DNA from: Lenzites betulinus
Taxonomy: Eukaryota > Basidiomycota > Agaricomycetes > Polyporales > Polyporaceae
Assembly: GCA_022264855.1 (NCBI GenBank)
Contig: JABYQU010000072.1
Span: forward strand, 1 to 64,000
Length of the DNA: 64,000 bases
Direction of reading: 5' to 3'
Part shown: positions 31,291 to 41,828 of the stretch, piece by piece
Layout: every line of letters begins with the position of its first letter
Position numbering within the stretch: position 1 is the stretch's first letter
Translations under genes and position numbers: made by a program
Notes under the pieces: model-generated
Seen by the model: the letters and a program-made list of their open reading frames with translations, nothing else
Told to the model about the DNA's origin: nothing
Database searches by the model: none

Positions 31291-31640
31291 CAGCGCCCTG
31301 CTAATGTGCACTTCTGAGCAAGTCCGAGAAGCCCGGAGGTCCCAAATTTGTCCGAAAAAAACGGAGTACATGTGTAAGCACCAATCTGTATCTACTCGGC
31401 AAATAGAAATATATCGCGTAGAGTGCAACCGAGGAGGTACAAAACGAATACTAGACATACCAAGGGAGCCTGCCGGAATAGGCAATAAGCCGAGAAGCCG
31501 AGAGGGCGCCAGGAGGAGCTCCCGGCCCAGCGGAACAGCCACCGGGGCTTCGTGACACATTACGGGGCCTGACGGTTCGTAATGTAAAACGGTTACGGAA
31601 GCTAAACGGTTCGTAACACATTATGGGTACAACATATGGT
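31291..31640 (-). repeat. Right TIR of the inner KDZ element
   Basis: Reverse complement of 19016-19366. It starts one base after the transposase stop codon and ends GGTACAACATATGGT before the GGCTGTAT duplication. Confidence 0.9.
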
Positions 31641-34600
31641 GGCTGTATTGCGAGGAGTGCACGGCGAGCAGGCACGTCGACATTCCCTTCCACAGCATAC
31701 AGGTACGCTCCCCATCGCTCAGATTAGATTCTGCTGCTGACGTTTTGTAGTGGTGGACGGGGAGCTCTTTTGACGACGTCACGCTACGCGACCTCGGTCT
31801 CGTCGTGCAGCTTGGACATGCGGACGGCGGCGCATGCTCGCGGCCGCAGCTTCCGCGAAGCGACTTCTGCGTCATCGAGGTGAACGGCCAACACCGCGTC
31901 GACCTCCGCTTTTGCGGTTGCGACGAGGCGGGCGCTGCTGGCTCTCGCGCGCAGCAGCTGTTGCGCCGCGGTTTGTACCCAGCCACCGACCACAAGCCCC
32001 ACACCGCCTTCACCTACCGCCTGCTGGAGCACTACCACCTTCAAAGTCTCCAAGGGAAGGTCTCGATGTACGATTACTATCAAACCCTAGAGCGCCTCAC
32101 CGACAACACTATGACAAAGAAGCTGCAGGACCGGTACAAGACCTTCATGCGCGTCGTGGCGCAATGGCGCTTTCTCAAGCGGCTGAAGAGGGCGGGGCGT
32201 GCACACGCGTCTGAGGGCGTCGCGAACACGAAGCACGGCGCGCTCGCGGTCTCATGCCCAGCGTGTCCGCGTCCAGGCGTCAACCTGCCCCCGGACTGGG
32301 ATACCGTCTCAGAGGACCTGAAGTACGTCTATGTGCACACTATGAGCTTCCACCCCGCTGATGCTTTTGTCTAGGTATCTCTACACCCTGAGCGTTTCCA
32401 TGGACGCGTGCTTTCGGTTCAAGCGGCGCGCGGTCTCAAGCGAGGAGAAGGACCCCATCCTCGGTAGCGGTTGGGGTTACTTCGTGGAGGATGGGGGGTA
32501 CAAGGCGATTCTCGCCGAGTACGGTGATCAGGAGGAGGTACGCAGCCCTCTCTAGTCGTCGGCGGGGGGACGGTGCTGATGCGCTTACTACTAGATAAGC
32601 ACGTGCACAGGCTTGTCTGCTATCGATCACGCCAACTCGAAGCACTCGAAGGGGTATGCGGTCACAGGTATCGGGGCGGTGTTCTGCTCGCGGCACGAGT
32701 TTATACTGGCGAATGGGTGCGGCGATACACAGAAGGGCGAGAAGTAAGCATATCGAGCCGTCTATCCATCGCATCGCGCTGACCGTAGTGTTCTAGGTAT
32801 GTGAACATGGACTACATCTTCTCGTGCTCTATGTGCCACCACTGCCACGTCCGCAAGCACGTGTGTTACGATATCGCCTGTCAGTGGTGCAAACACCTGC
32901 AGGAGCGACTCAAGAAGTTCCCGAGCGCGCTGCAGACCCATCTACCGGACGGCTCCATCGTCTTCTCCATCCCCAAGCTGCACTGGCATAGCCACAAGCA
33001 AGGCGACCACTCAAAATTCTCCTTGAACTACCGTGTGGGAGCTGCACGGAATGATGGCGAGGGGTCAGAACGGCGGTGGTGGGAGCTCCAACCCATTGCC
33101 AGCAGCACGAAGATGATGGGCCCAGGTCAGCGGCAAGGCGTTCTTGAGGACCACTGGGGGTACGCGAATTGGAGGAAGTTTGTAACTCTAGGTGTGTGTT
33201 CCTTCTCCTCCTCTCGCGCTCACTGCACTAACCTCTTGCATGTAGCCTGGACGTTTCGTGATCGCTTGAAGAAGGCGTTGGAAAACCACGTCGAGCATCG
33301 TGCACTCCTCATCTCCCTCACAGCATCCCTCAAGCGCAAGTACATCAAGCAATGGACTGCAGAGATCAAGGCGTGGGAGAAGGATGACACGCTCGACGAT
33401 CCGTACGTGGGGACCATCGATGGTAAGCTCATTTCCACAGACACCAAGAGCGTGCTCTAACATTCGTTCGCTACAGGTCTGACGGAGGCAGAGGTGCGTC
33501 GGGAAATCGCACAAGAGGAGCAGGCTGCAAGTGCGGCGCCCGGTTTCCTGGCGAAGCACGCAGTCAGTGTGCTCGGCTTCATTACGATGGGCCTGGATAT
33601 TGAGGACCAGCAGTACGTCAATGGCACATGTGCGGTAGAGTGCATTCGACTGACCTCCCGGGCAGGATACGCTTGCGTGTAGATGCCAGGTCCGCGCTCG
33701 ACTCCCGCCTGCCCGCCCTTTTCGAGCGGCGCACAGCTCTGAGGAAGCGCATTCAGAAGCTGCGTGAGCTTCAGGGTGTGTACATGCCCAGCTCGCTGCC
33801 CCTCCTCGCCCGCCTGCCAGAAGCCCAGACCGACACCGAGCTCATCGAGGGAGTCAGATTAGGACTCCCATCCGACATCTCCTCCGCTCATCGCGCTGCT
33901 GTGTGTAGCCAAGACGTCATAGCGTTGGAGTCGCGTCTTCGGGAGGCGCAGTGCCGCGACGCCTTGCAGGACATGCGGAACAAGATACACACCCTCCACC
34001 ACCTTCACCAGTTCAAGAAGGCCAACGTACGCCATCAAGGCCCGAACATGCGCGCGCGGTCCGAGCTCGACCTCCACGCACAGAAGCGCGATCGCGCTGC
34101 GGAGAAGTACCGACGCGCCCGTCGTGCAAGGCTCTTACTGGACGGTCCCGGCGCATGGGAGGCGATTTTGAAGGAGCTGCGCGATGAGGACATCCGGGGC
34201 ATAACGCCGACCGAGGACGAGGTGAACAGCAAGCTGAGCAGGAAGCGCAAACGCAGTACAAATGGAACTGGACCAGGGGAAGGCCATCGGACGGTTTCCT
34301 GGATTTGGAACGCGTCCGACGCAACTGGGAGCGCGTCCCACGTCGAATCGCTTCGCATTGAATGGCTGAAGGCGCGTGCGCGGGCTATGCGCTGGGAGGA
34401 GGAGGTGAAGCTCCTACCGGAGGAGATGCGTCGGTCTCTCGCCGCTGTGCAGGGAGAGGAGCAGGAGTGGCTGAAGCGTGTCAATCTCCGTGGCGAAGTC
34501 GACAAGCAGCTGCAAGAGGGGCTGACCGCGTATGCGATTGACCAGGCGAAGGTAAGGCGGAGTATATGCGCTGTTTTCCGCAATGTCTGTGGTGAGGTGG

Positions 34601-34728
34601 CACACACCGCCCAGGGCGAGTTGGGGCCTGAATGGGGCCCTACTTCTAGTGGTGTCAAAACTGACATGGATGGGTACAGGCCGCCTGAGGCGACAGGACT
34701 TGCATGGGAGATGTATGAGGATGTCTAG
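31641..34728 (+). pseudogene. KDZ transposase of the outer element, 3' part
   Basis: The frame resumes right after the duplication (CEECTASRHVDIPFHSIQ, to 31702). It continues through exons 31751-32322, 32375-32537, 32595-32754, 32797-33191, 33246-33422, 33477-33612 and 33666-34728. The core motifs are all present: SVSMDACFRFKRRAV, DPILGSGWGYFVEDGG, HVCYDIACQWCKHL and RNDGEGSERRWWE, with C-terminal QCRDALQDMRNKIHTLHHLH and LLPEEMRRSLAA. Apart from the inner insertion I see no stop or frameshift, so the gene was probably intact when hit. At matched positions it is clearly diverged from the inner transposase. Confidence 0.88.
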
Positions 34729-34799
34729 CACATTTACCGCTCCATATGTCAATTTTATTGTATGTCTGCATTGGAAGCGCCCATTGAAGGGTTGTGCCA

Positions 34800-35167
34800 C
34801 CGCCTAGAAGGCCCCCAACATGTATCTACCCCTTTGGGATGTCTGGGAAAGCTTACCTGAGCAGAACAACCGCTTTGGGAAGCCCCGGAGGGTTTGCTAA
34901 AGCCACCCAACAATTCCTACCGCTTTAGGACGTCCCGGAACGCTTACATGAGCAGAACAACCGCTTTGGGAAGCCCCGGAGGGTTTACTAGAGGCACCCG
35001 CCCATTCCTACCGCTTTAGGAAGGCCGCCGAGAAGCCGAACGGAGCATAAGGCAGCTTTCGGAGCTCCCGGCGGACTCGTGATACATCACGAAACCAGCC
35101 GGCTTACTTTGTATCACGGCGCACGCCATTAGCCGGCATATGATGTATCAGGACTACGGCAGATGGT
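34800..35167 (-). repeat. Right TIR of the outer KDZ element, with an extra 91-bp unit
   Basis: Reverse complement of the left arm, ending GATGTATCAGGACTACGGCA then GATGGT. It has two copies of a 91-bp unit (one is 34925-35015) where the left arm has one. Each unit carries two copies of CCGCTTTRGGA. Confidence 0.85.
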
Positions 35168-35322
35168 GTTGTGGCAAGTGGGAGACAGAGAGCTTGAGCG
35201 GCGTGCACGACAAGTCCCGCTTCTGCCAGAATAGGCAAGTCACTCTCATCACATGACTTCGGCGCGTCCTTCACATTCTTATGCGCGCCGTTATGTGCGC
35301 CGTGCGCATACCCTCTTGCATC
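35168..35322 (-). pseudogene. CACTA accessory gene, 5' part
   Basis: The frame that continues across the restored junction reads, upstream of it, DESDLPILAEAGLVVHAAQA then LCLPLATT. It is open for about 50 codons to 35322. No ATG lies in this frame, so a splice junction or short first exon is needed. A TATAAAA on the minus strand at about 35339-35345 would suit a promoter for it. Support comes from the exact in-frame restoration at the 8-bp duplication. Confidence 0.5.
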
Positions 35323-35361
35323 TTACTCTCATCGTCGTTTTTATACCACCAAAGCCTTATA

Positions 35362-38011
35362 ATGTTCCCGCAACCATTCCCCCCCTTCTCGTTCCCCGTG
35401 GCATCTTCTCTATATGGACAATCTCAACCGCACATGGATATTGGATTGAGTGGAATCCCTTCGGGTCTGATGCACCCTTTCAATCTCTCTTCGTCGTTCC
35501 CTTTCTCCCAAAATTCCTTAGACCCGTTTCAAAGCAATTTCTGTCAATCTCTGGGATCTGGACCAGCTACAGGCAAGCATGAACTTAATCACGCTGTCAA
35601 TCACTCATCGAGCCATGTCCCAGGACCGAGTTCAATGAATGCCCAAAATATCGTGGCGGCGGCGCCTTCGTCCCCAGAAGTTGCCTTGTATGGGGCCGGT
35701 CAGGTAAGCACAACTTCTCATGCAACTTTTGAGAGCAGTTTGAACTGATTCACACCACAGTTCACTCAGGCTGCACAAGCTGCAGAGTATATGCGCCTTA
35801 TACAGTGAGTATATGCAGCGATATATGCATTAAATATATACTTACGCCTTACTGCCGCAGGAACCAAACCCGGTAGCTCGTCATGTACATTTTTTCACCA
35901 GCTCCGCACAACTGACATACAATTTAGCACGGAACCCGCCGTGAGCGCCCTCAGTACCGGGTTTCCGAATCCTCGTGTACACGAGGAAGAAGGTAGGCCC
36001 TCTGTATGCTGATAGCCTCCCAAACTAACCTAATCATACACCACAGGCGCACCGGGTGTGTGGAGACACCCACGACACCAAGCCGGTCATTTCTATGACA
36101 CGCCGCACAACCATTCGGACTTTCCAAAGGTGAATTAAATTACCGCATATATTGATCTGTAACACTACTAACATACGCTAAAGGTCAAATGGTGGACAAA
36201 GCAGCAGTGGACCAAGCACAAGAGATCAATCTCGCATGATTTCGGCCGTGTGAATCTCCGTGGTGGCACGCGCGCATCAAACGGCGAGAATGTCCGCTAC
36301 ACATTCATTCAAGATGCCCAAGGAGAGCCCATCAGCGGATATTGTGCCTCAGCCATACGCTCACGCTTCCGGGAGTATGCAGTGTATCTATATAACCGCG
36401 GCCGTGCACCCGACACATGGTCGCGTGGTCTGGACCTCCAGGACAAGATAGGCTACGAGCGATGGATGAGGGCAACATGCCCTGAGGTACAGTATTGCGA
36501 TGGCAACTGGATCTGCACGGAGATCGCCATCAAGGAGTATCCGCAATGGAAACCAGCTTTCGAGAAGCGCGTGGCCCGGAAACAAGCACACGCAGCTGCC
36601 CTCCTGCAGGCCAAGTGCAGCACAGAGAAGAATTCGCGCAAGTCCGGTGCGCACCATGCTTATCCCAAGGGTTATATGTACTAACTGTGTTTACTCATTC
36701 AATCAGAACACCTGGGGCTCGATTACGAAGACGCTGGTGCTGACGTGGACGAACAAAACGAGTCCGAGTCCCCTGATGCTGTAGATACCTTCCTGAACAG
36801 TGCCGCATACAAGATAGCCGATGCTACGCCGACCGTGAATAGCAGTGCTAACGGTCTTTTGAAGCGACTGTCCAGCGATCTCACAGAGGATTCCGATGAA
36901 GCACCCAAAGCCCTTGCCAAGCGAGCATGCCTGTTCGTCCCGAACAGCGACGAGAATGCTCTCGGACCCACCCCGGTGGTGCCTCGTCCCTCGTTGCCTA
37001 ACTCGGAGTTGGACCCTGCGGCAGTGCCTCGTCTCTCGTTGCCCGTGTTGGACTCAGCCAAGATGCCTGCGCCCGTCGGCATCCAAGCGCCGAACACAGT
37101 GAATCCGGATGCAGATGCTCCCGAAAGGTGCTTCATATCTATCGCTTCTCTTGTGCTTTATCTCTCCCACTGATCCGAGTCTGCACCTCCAGCGCCAGCT
37201 TTCCGGAAACCACACGGGATGCTATCAATACGGTCGCAGGCTCTATTAATGGACCACCCGGCGGGAGTGAATTGCCTGAGGGCGCGGCAGCTATCCACAA
37301 ACCGGCATCGATCCTGGCTCTGGTACGTCTGCCCCATGTAACCATGTCAGATCGTACTCACGGACAATCTGTGACGTCAAGGTACCTGATTTATTGTGAG
37401 TCTCCCTCGGGTTCATAACAGCTGGCACGATATTTAAAGTTGGCACTGCGCATATAGCGGGGGCATCGTCATCAAACCTTCCCCGGTGGGTGTCTCACAG
37501 ACTCAAGCGTCTGCATCCCCGGGCAAGCCGATACTGGTCAGGGGACAGAAGGCCGACAAAAAGTCTATCAAAACCGAGGCAAACAAGAAGGGCAAAGCGA
37601 CCATGGTCTGGCCGCCGCCTCCGGAGGCAGACTCACTCAGGTACGCCACTTCCGTGGTCGCGTCACCGCGTGCCCTGCCATGTGATCGGAACTCACACGA
37701 TTGTTAGGGACAAATGCGCCCGTGTCTGGGTACAGCAGCCGGAGAACATCAACAATACTCGGGAGGACTTCAACATATGGTACAGGCAGGCTTATCATTA
37801 TCAAAAAAAGGTGTGCACGCCACAACTACTCTCCGTCCGCTGCCCGCGCACTGACGCATGTTCCGCAAACGCGCAGAAACTTGCAGATCTGGATGGCGCA
37901 GCCATCCCTGCACCACCGACTGCTGCCGACACAGGCTCTCCGCCTCCCAACACTCTGTCGGTTTCTGAAAAAGACGCGTTGCCCAAACTCACGGAAGTCG
38001 CAGCTGTCTAG
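35362..38011 (+). CDS. CACTA/Tnp2 accessory protein (multi-exon, unknown function)
   Basis: Starts MFPQPFPPFSFPVASSLYGQ and is Ser/Pro/Asn-rich at first. Several short exons follow (FTQAAQAAEYMRLIQ; GAPGVWRHPRHQAGHFYDTP), then the conserved core at about 36184-36684: VKWWTKQQWTKHKRSISHDF, LRGGTRASNGENVRYTFIQD, SGYCASAIRSRFREYAVYLY, CPEVQYCDGNWICTEIAIKE. Later exons are low-complexity with Lys-rich QKADKKSIKTEANKKGK, ending LPKLTEVAAV at 38011. I recall similar WWT..W.K-type proteins beside fungal Tnp2 transposases but cannot name a domain. Its position inside the TIRs makes it part of the element. A few introns are inferred only from GT-AG signals. Confidence 0.65.
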
Positions 38012-38176
38012 CTTCTAAGCAGGTACGACATGGGGCATGGTCCAGCGCAAGCACGTGCGATGGCGCAGATGGCGGCGAAGACGGGGTTGTAAACGGGGGC
38101 ACGGGCGGAAAGGGTAGGGTAGTGCGAGCAGCGGAACGGGTAGGGGAGCGCGAGCAGCTGCGCGGGCGGGCGCAAG

Positions 38177-38266
38177 CGGGGAGGGGGCGGGGGCGGGGAG
38201 GGGGCGGGGGCGGGGAGGGGGCGGGGGCGGGGAGGGGGCGGGGGCGGGGAGGGGGCGGGGGCGGGG
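38177..38266 (+). repeat. Five 18-bp G-rich tandem repeats
   Basis: The unit GGGGAGGGGGCGGGGGCG repeats five times perfectly, with looser G-rich copies on both sides. Many G-runs of four or five make G-quadruplex formation likely. It lies just inside the right end of the CACTA element, after the accessory gene. Confidence 0.9.
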
Positions 38267-38511
38267 TACGGAGGCGATGGCACGGGACGTTGCGGGTGCA
38301 GGCGCGGGCGGGGTCGGGTGGTGTGTACATCACTATAACGCTGAATCCAATGGATTTTTGGCATACACAAATCATTGGAGGCCGTTAGATTGTGAATGGA
38401 AACAAATGGGTGTGGTTCGCTAATAAGCCAAGCAGGGGACATCCGTCCAATGCGATCCGTACGGTGCTGTCTCGTGTAGGGAACATATGCGAATGGATAT
38501 CATTGGACGCC

Positions 38512-38535
38512 GTTGGCGTCAATTCTCACTGGGGC
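38512..38535 (-). repeat. Right TIR of the CACTA/Tnp2 element
   Basis: Pairs with 5123-5146 and is followed by the TGA duplication (38536-38538). ATCATTGGA, CCAATG and ATCCAATGG repeats occur within the preceding 200 bp. Confidence 0.85.
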
Positions 38536-38961
38536 TGAGCGAGGGGGGGCGTCAACCTAGAATGGGCGCTAATATTAGTATACCATCCCGCTCGGCACGT
38601 TCCGGAGTTTACTACGATGTTATTTCTTAGCCATGATTAGGTAGCACCTTGAGAATGGCACCACCGCCATTTCACGCGTCAGGATTACGGGATCCACAGC
38701 GCAACAGAACTGCAGCCCTGCGCAACGTGGATCGGCATTTGAGTCGGGCGAACGGCCTTTGTGACTGTGGTAGCGCGCATTAATGATTGTATTTACCGAA
38801 CCAGTACCTCCTCGTCCTCATCGCCACAATACCAGAGGACGATGAGCAATAGGGGTACCTTTTCAAGATTAAGTGTCGCACCACTGCATACAACTGTGGC
38901 TACGCTCATAGTATGCACAGAATAGCGAACAGCACGTACAAACGACGACCCCCGACCCAGC

Positions 38962-41466
38962 CTATTCACTCTCGTCCTCGTCCTCATCTTCGCTGTACTC
39001 CTCCGCCTCGTCGTCGATGAACCCGCCTAGCGTAGGATCATCTCCTTCGTCGTCTTCGTCCTCGTCGTCCGAATCCTCTTCGTCCGAGTCCTCGACGGAC
39101 TCCCCCTCGCTATCCCCGCCCAGCTCCACGTCCTCGATGCTCCCCTCCTCGTCCGCACTCTCGACCTCGACCGCCGCGCCATCCTCGTCTTCGTCGCCGC
39201 TCTCGCCCTCGATGTAACGCCGCGCCTCGCGGACCTGGGTCTGCTTGTTCTGGCCGCGCTTTGTCTTGGGCATGGGGAGCGGCGCAGGTGGGCCGGAGGA
39301 GCGCATCTCGATCTGCGAGATGACCATGTCGAGCCGCCCGCTGAGCGAGAGCAGGCTCTCTTGCAGCGTCAGCCGTTGTGTGAGCGTCGCGTGCAGCCCA
39401 GAAAGTCGCGCGACGAGGTCAGGCATCTGCATGGTGGTCAGCTCAACAAATTGCGACAGAACGGTCAAGCATGCGTGTACGTACAGTCATAAGGTGGCCA
39501 CTGTGCGCCGTCAAGACTGCCTTCACCCAGTTGATCAGGGCGGTCCCGCGCTGCGAGCTCGCGCCGCCTCCACCGCCCTTCATGTTGTTGCCTCTCGCCC
39601 CGCGGCTCAATCTTTCAACGCAGGCCGTGACCAGCGGTACGGCAAGCTGTGGCGGCAGCCTGCGGACGGTGTTGCGGATTAGAGTTGCGTCGGAATGCGC
39701 CAGACATGTCTCCAGCAAACGCGAGTCGGACGAATGAAGGGCCTGGATGAGCGTGCGCGTGAGAGAGCTCGCGGGGATTGCGTCCACTGGCGCGCCCTTG
39801 GCTGCCTTGCCGTTGGGCGCCCCACCTTCATCGGGCTCAGACTCCGAGTCGGACCCGGACGCACGGGGGTCTCCACCCTGGACAGCGGTTAACCGTTGTC
39901 CGAGGCTGAATTCGGCGAGGTCTGCGTCGAGGACTCCGTCGACATCACGCATGACGAGATCATCGAGCTCTCGGTCTTGCCCGATCTCTGCGCCGGTACC
40001 CACAGCGAGCCCCGCTGCTTCGTTATACCGCTTGTTGGGCGCGCCCTGGGGCGGATTTCTGTCAATTATCGACTCAAAGATGAGAGAGTGAGACACTCAC
40101 AGCACTATCCTTGCCATCCTGTCCCACGGCGGCATCGGGTGTTGCAACGGTCACCGAGAGATCTGCGATGAAGTGACCGGAGTCATCGCGGTAATCCTAA
40201 GTAGGGCAGGGTAAGATGAAGCCTTTTGAGTAGACTTCTGCAAAGCAAACTTACTGCTGTATCGAAAGCAAGCTGCACGCCGCCACTAACAGAGGCCACG
40301 CGCAAGCGGCCGGCGGTGTCATCTACTGATGTCACCGCAAGTACAGATAATGCTGCAATGTTTTTCTTAGAGGAGAGGGAGATGACGGATTTCGGGTTGA
40401 GGGTGGGAATTGCGCTCTTGCCCTTCGCCGGACTTGAGATGGCTAGGTCGGATGCGAGGGTGAAGACCGAGACCCTGCCTGCAGCAGATAGGGCAAAAAG
40501 TAGGTGTTGGGCGTCGGAGGTAGGCGGGTTGGAGAGGTGGATGGCGCGTGCATCGGAGTCAAGGGGGATGGTGGCAATAATTTTGCCTTCGGTCTTAGAA
40601 GCGGGTGGTACCTCCCAGACGTTTACAAAGCGGTCCGAGGCTGCTGCAGAGATGAATCGAGCGCGGTCTATCCACTCTAACGCGCTTACGGGAGATGCGT
40701 GTCCGGTAAACTTCGCCATAGTTTTTGGTTTCTGGGAATCAGAGGATACCGCAAGGAGGTGTATTGAGTGGTGTGCGGCAAGAACCTCGGTCACATCCTC
40801 TTCTTCTGATTTTCGTACCGCAAGCACCGTGTAGGGTATTCGGTCGTCGCTGAAATGGGATTGGGCAATTTGATTCGTCCGCGCATTCCAAAGGCGTAGA
40901 GCTCCGTCTGAACTTGATGTCCAAAGTGTGTGCGGGTCCTCAGAATCCGCGTCCTGGCCAGCAACAGCAAGAACAGCAGAGGAACTCGAGGGGTCCGAGA
41001 GCGTCCGCAATAGTCTGCCATGCGAAGGCGAAAAGAGGAGGAGCGAACCGTCCGAAAGACCAAGTACCACGAGCTGCGGTGCTGCAGCACTAGGGGTTGC
41101 AGCATCAGCCGCAAGGCTATTCCTCTTCTTCCGCTTGCTTTTCCGCGATGCATCTTCGCCCTCCGCACCCTTCCCCTGCCCTTCCGCAAGGTCAAGCTTG
41201 GCCCAACACAGAGAAGTTACGCGGGCGGCGTCGACGATATGTTCTGCTACGGAACGCCGGGTTGCGGTGTCATAGACTTTGAGGGCGTGCTTGTCGATCG
41301 CCAACGACAAGAAAGCAAACAGCTGCCCATCCGGCGAGAACGACGAGAGGTACGTCGAGGCTGCGGCGTCCTCCACCGCGGGCTGGGAGATGGCGGAAGT
41401 CGCCTGCGGCCGTCCGCGAGGTGGCTTTGTGCGGACCTTTTTGGATTTTTGTGGTGAGGGTGCCAT
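38962..41466 (-). CDS. UTP5: Utp5/WDR43-like U3 snoRNP (SSU processome) subunit
   Basis: A nucleolar WD-repeat protein of the t-UTP complex, needed for pre-18S rRNA processing. Exon 1 (from 41466) carries beta-propeller repeats: YLSSFSPDGQLFAFLSLAID, LVVLGLSDGSLLLFSPSHGR, LWTSSSDGALRLWNARTNQI, FTGHASPVSALEWIDRARFI, SAAASDRFVNVWEV. Further exons hold DYRDDSGHFIADLSVTVATP, an Utp12-type helical domain (SSLTRTLIQALHSSDSRLLE, ALINWVKAVLTAHSGHLMT, LHATLTQRLTLQESLLSLSG) and a very acidic Asp/Glu/Ser tail ending EDEDEDESE at 38962. Domain order and length fit the family. It is divergent from the kinase gene, with 362 bp between start codons. Confidence 0.88.
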
Positions 41467-41828
41467 TCTATGTACGCCGTGTTCGTTGACGTGCGCGCGG
41501 TCTGGAAGAGCGGGAAAGACGCACCTGGAGCGTGAGGGGGACGAGGTTCGCGGCGAGCAAAAGATTTGCTACGCGCCCAAGAAACTCGTGTCACGTGCCG
41601 GTGCCGTATAGCGCGGGCGTCTGTGGGACCGGGGACGCCCTCAACTGAACGTTGAACCGTGTTCTCTCCGGACCACGAGCTCTACGCCCGAGATCTCTCC
41701 CACCTGCACTTTCTCGACTTGACCCGACCTTTGAACTACACCGATCTCTAAATCTTGCATAACTATATTTCACCCTGGCTGCCCCAATCCCTTTCGACCA
41801 TTCTCGCGGCCCAGGGCAGCGCTCAGGC

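Larger units (their letters stand above)
19016..31640 (+). mobile_element. Inner KDZ transposon with TET/JBP cassette (12,625 bp)
   Basis: The element is bounded by GGCTGTAT duplications and inverted repeats of about 350 bp (19016-19366 and 31291-31640) with about four differences outside the extreme tips, suggesting recent insertion. It carries all five cassette genes: HMG-like (-), double viroplasmin-like (+), small protein (-), TET/JBP (-) and KDZ transposase (+). The TIR sequences are unrelated to those of the outer element and the proteins are clearly diverged from the outer ones, so this is a different family rather than a second copy. The transposase exons are open throughout, so this copy may be autonomous. 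Confidence 0.92.
9946..35167 (+). mobile_element. Outer KDZ transposon with TET/JBP cassette (25.2 kb including nested copy)
   Basis: The element is bounded by GTTGTGGC duplications and long inverted repeats (9946 to about 10230, and about 34800-35167). Its own content, about 12.6 kb without the inner element, is a five-gene cassette: HMG-like protein (-), double viroplasmin-like protein (+), small protein (-), TET/JBP dioxygenase (-) and KDZ transposase (+). The transposase is interrupted by the inner element at 19016-31640, so this copy can no longer move with its own enzyme unless supplied in trans. KDZ elements with TET/JBP and HMG genes are known from basidiomycetes; the exact structure here is read from the sequence. 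Confidence 0.9.
5123..38535 (+). mobile_element. CACTA/Tnp2-type DNA transposon, interrupted by nested KDZ elements
   Basis: The ends are 24-bp inverted repeats (5123-5146 and 38512-38535; GCCCCAGTGAGAATYGACGC followed by CAAC, one mismatch) flanked by the 3-bp direct duplication TGA (5120-5122, 38536-38538), as expected for the CACTA class. It encodes a Tnp2-family transposase (5679-8981), a minus-strand accessory gene split by the KDZ insertion (9066-9945 plus 35168-35322) and a plus-strand accessory gene (35362-38011). Without the 25.2-kb insert the element is about 8.2 kb. TCCAATG/TCCATTAG-like repeats lie just inside both ends, which fits subterminal transposase-binding repeats. The span includes the nested elements described separately. 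Confidence 0.85.

Noticed and set aside
19016..31640. Inner element as a self-insertion (same family) of the outer element
   Set aside because: TIRs share only about a dozen terminal bases and the encoded proteins are clearly diverged with unrelated linkers.
9946..35167. Reading the two long inverted repeats as one palindromic assembly artefact
   Set aside because: The two TIR pairs differ in sequence, each has its own 8-bp duplication, and excision restores two separate reading frames.
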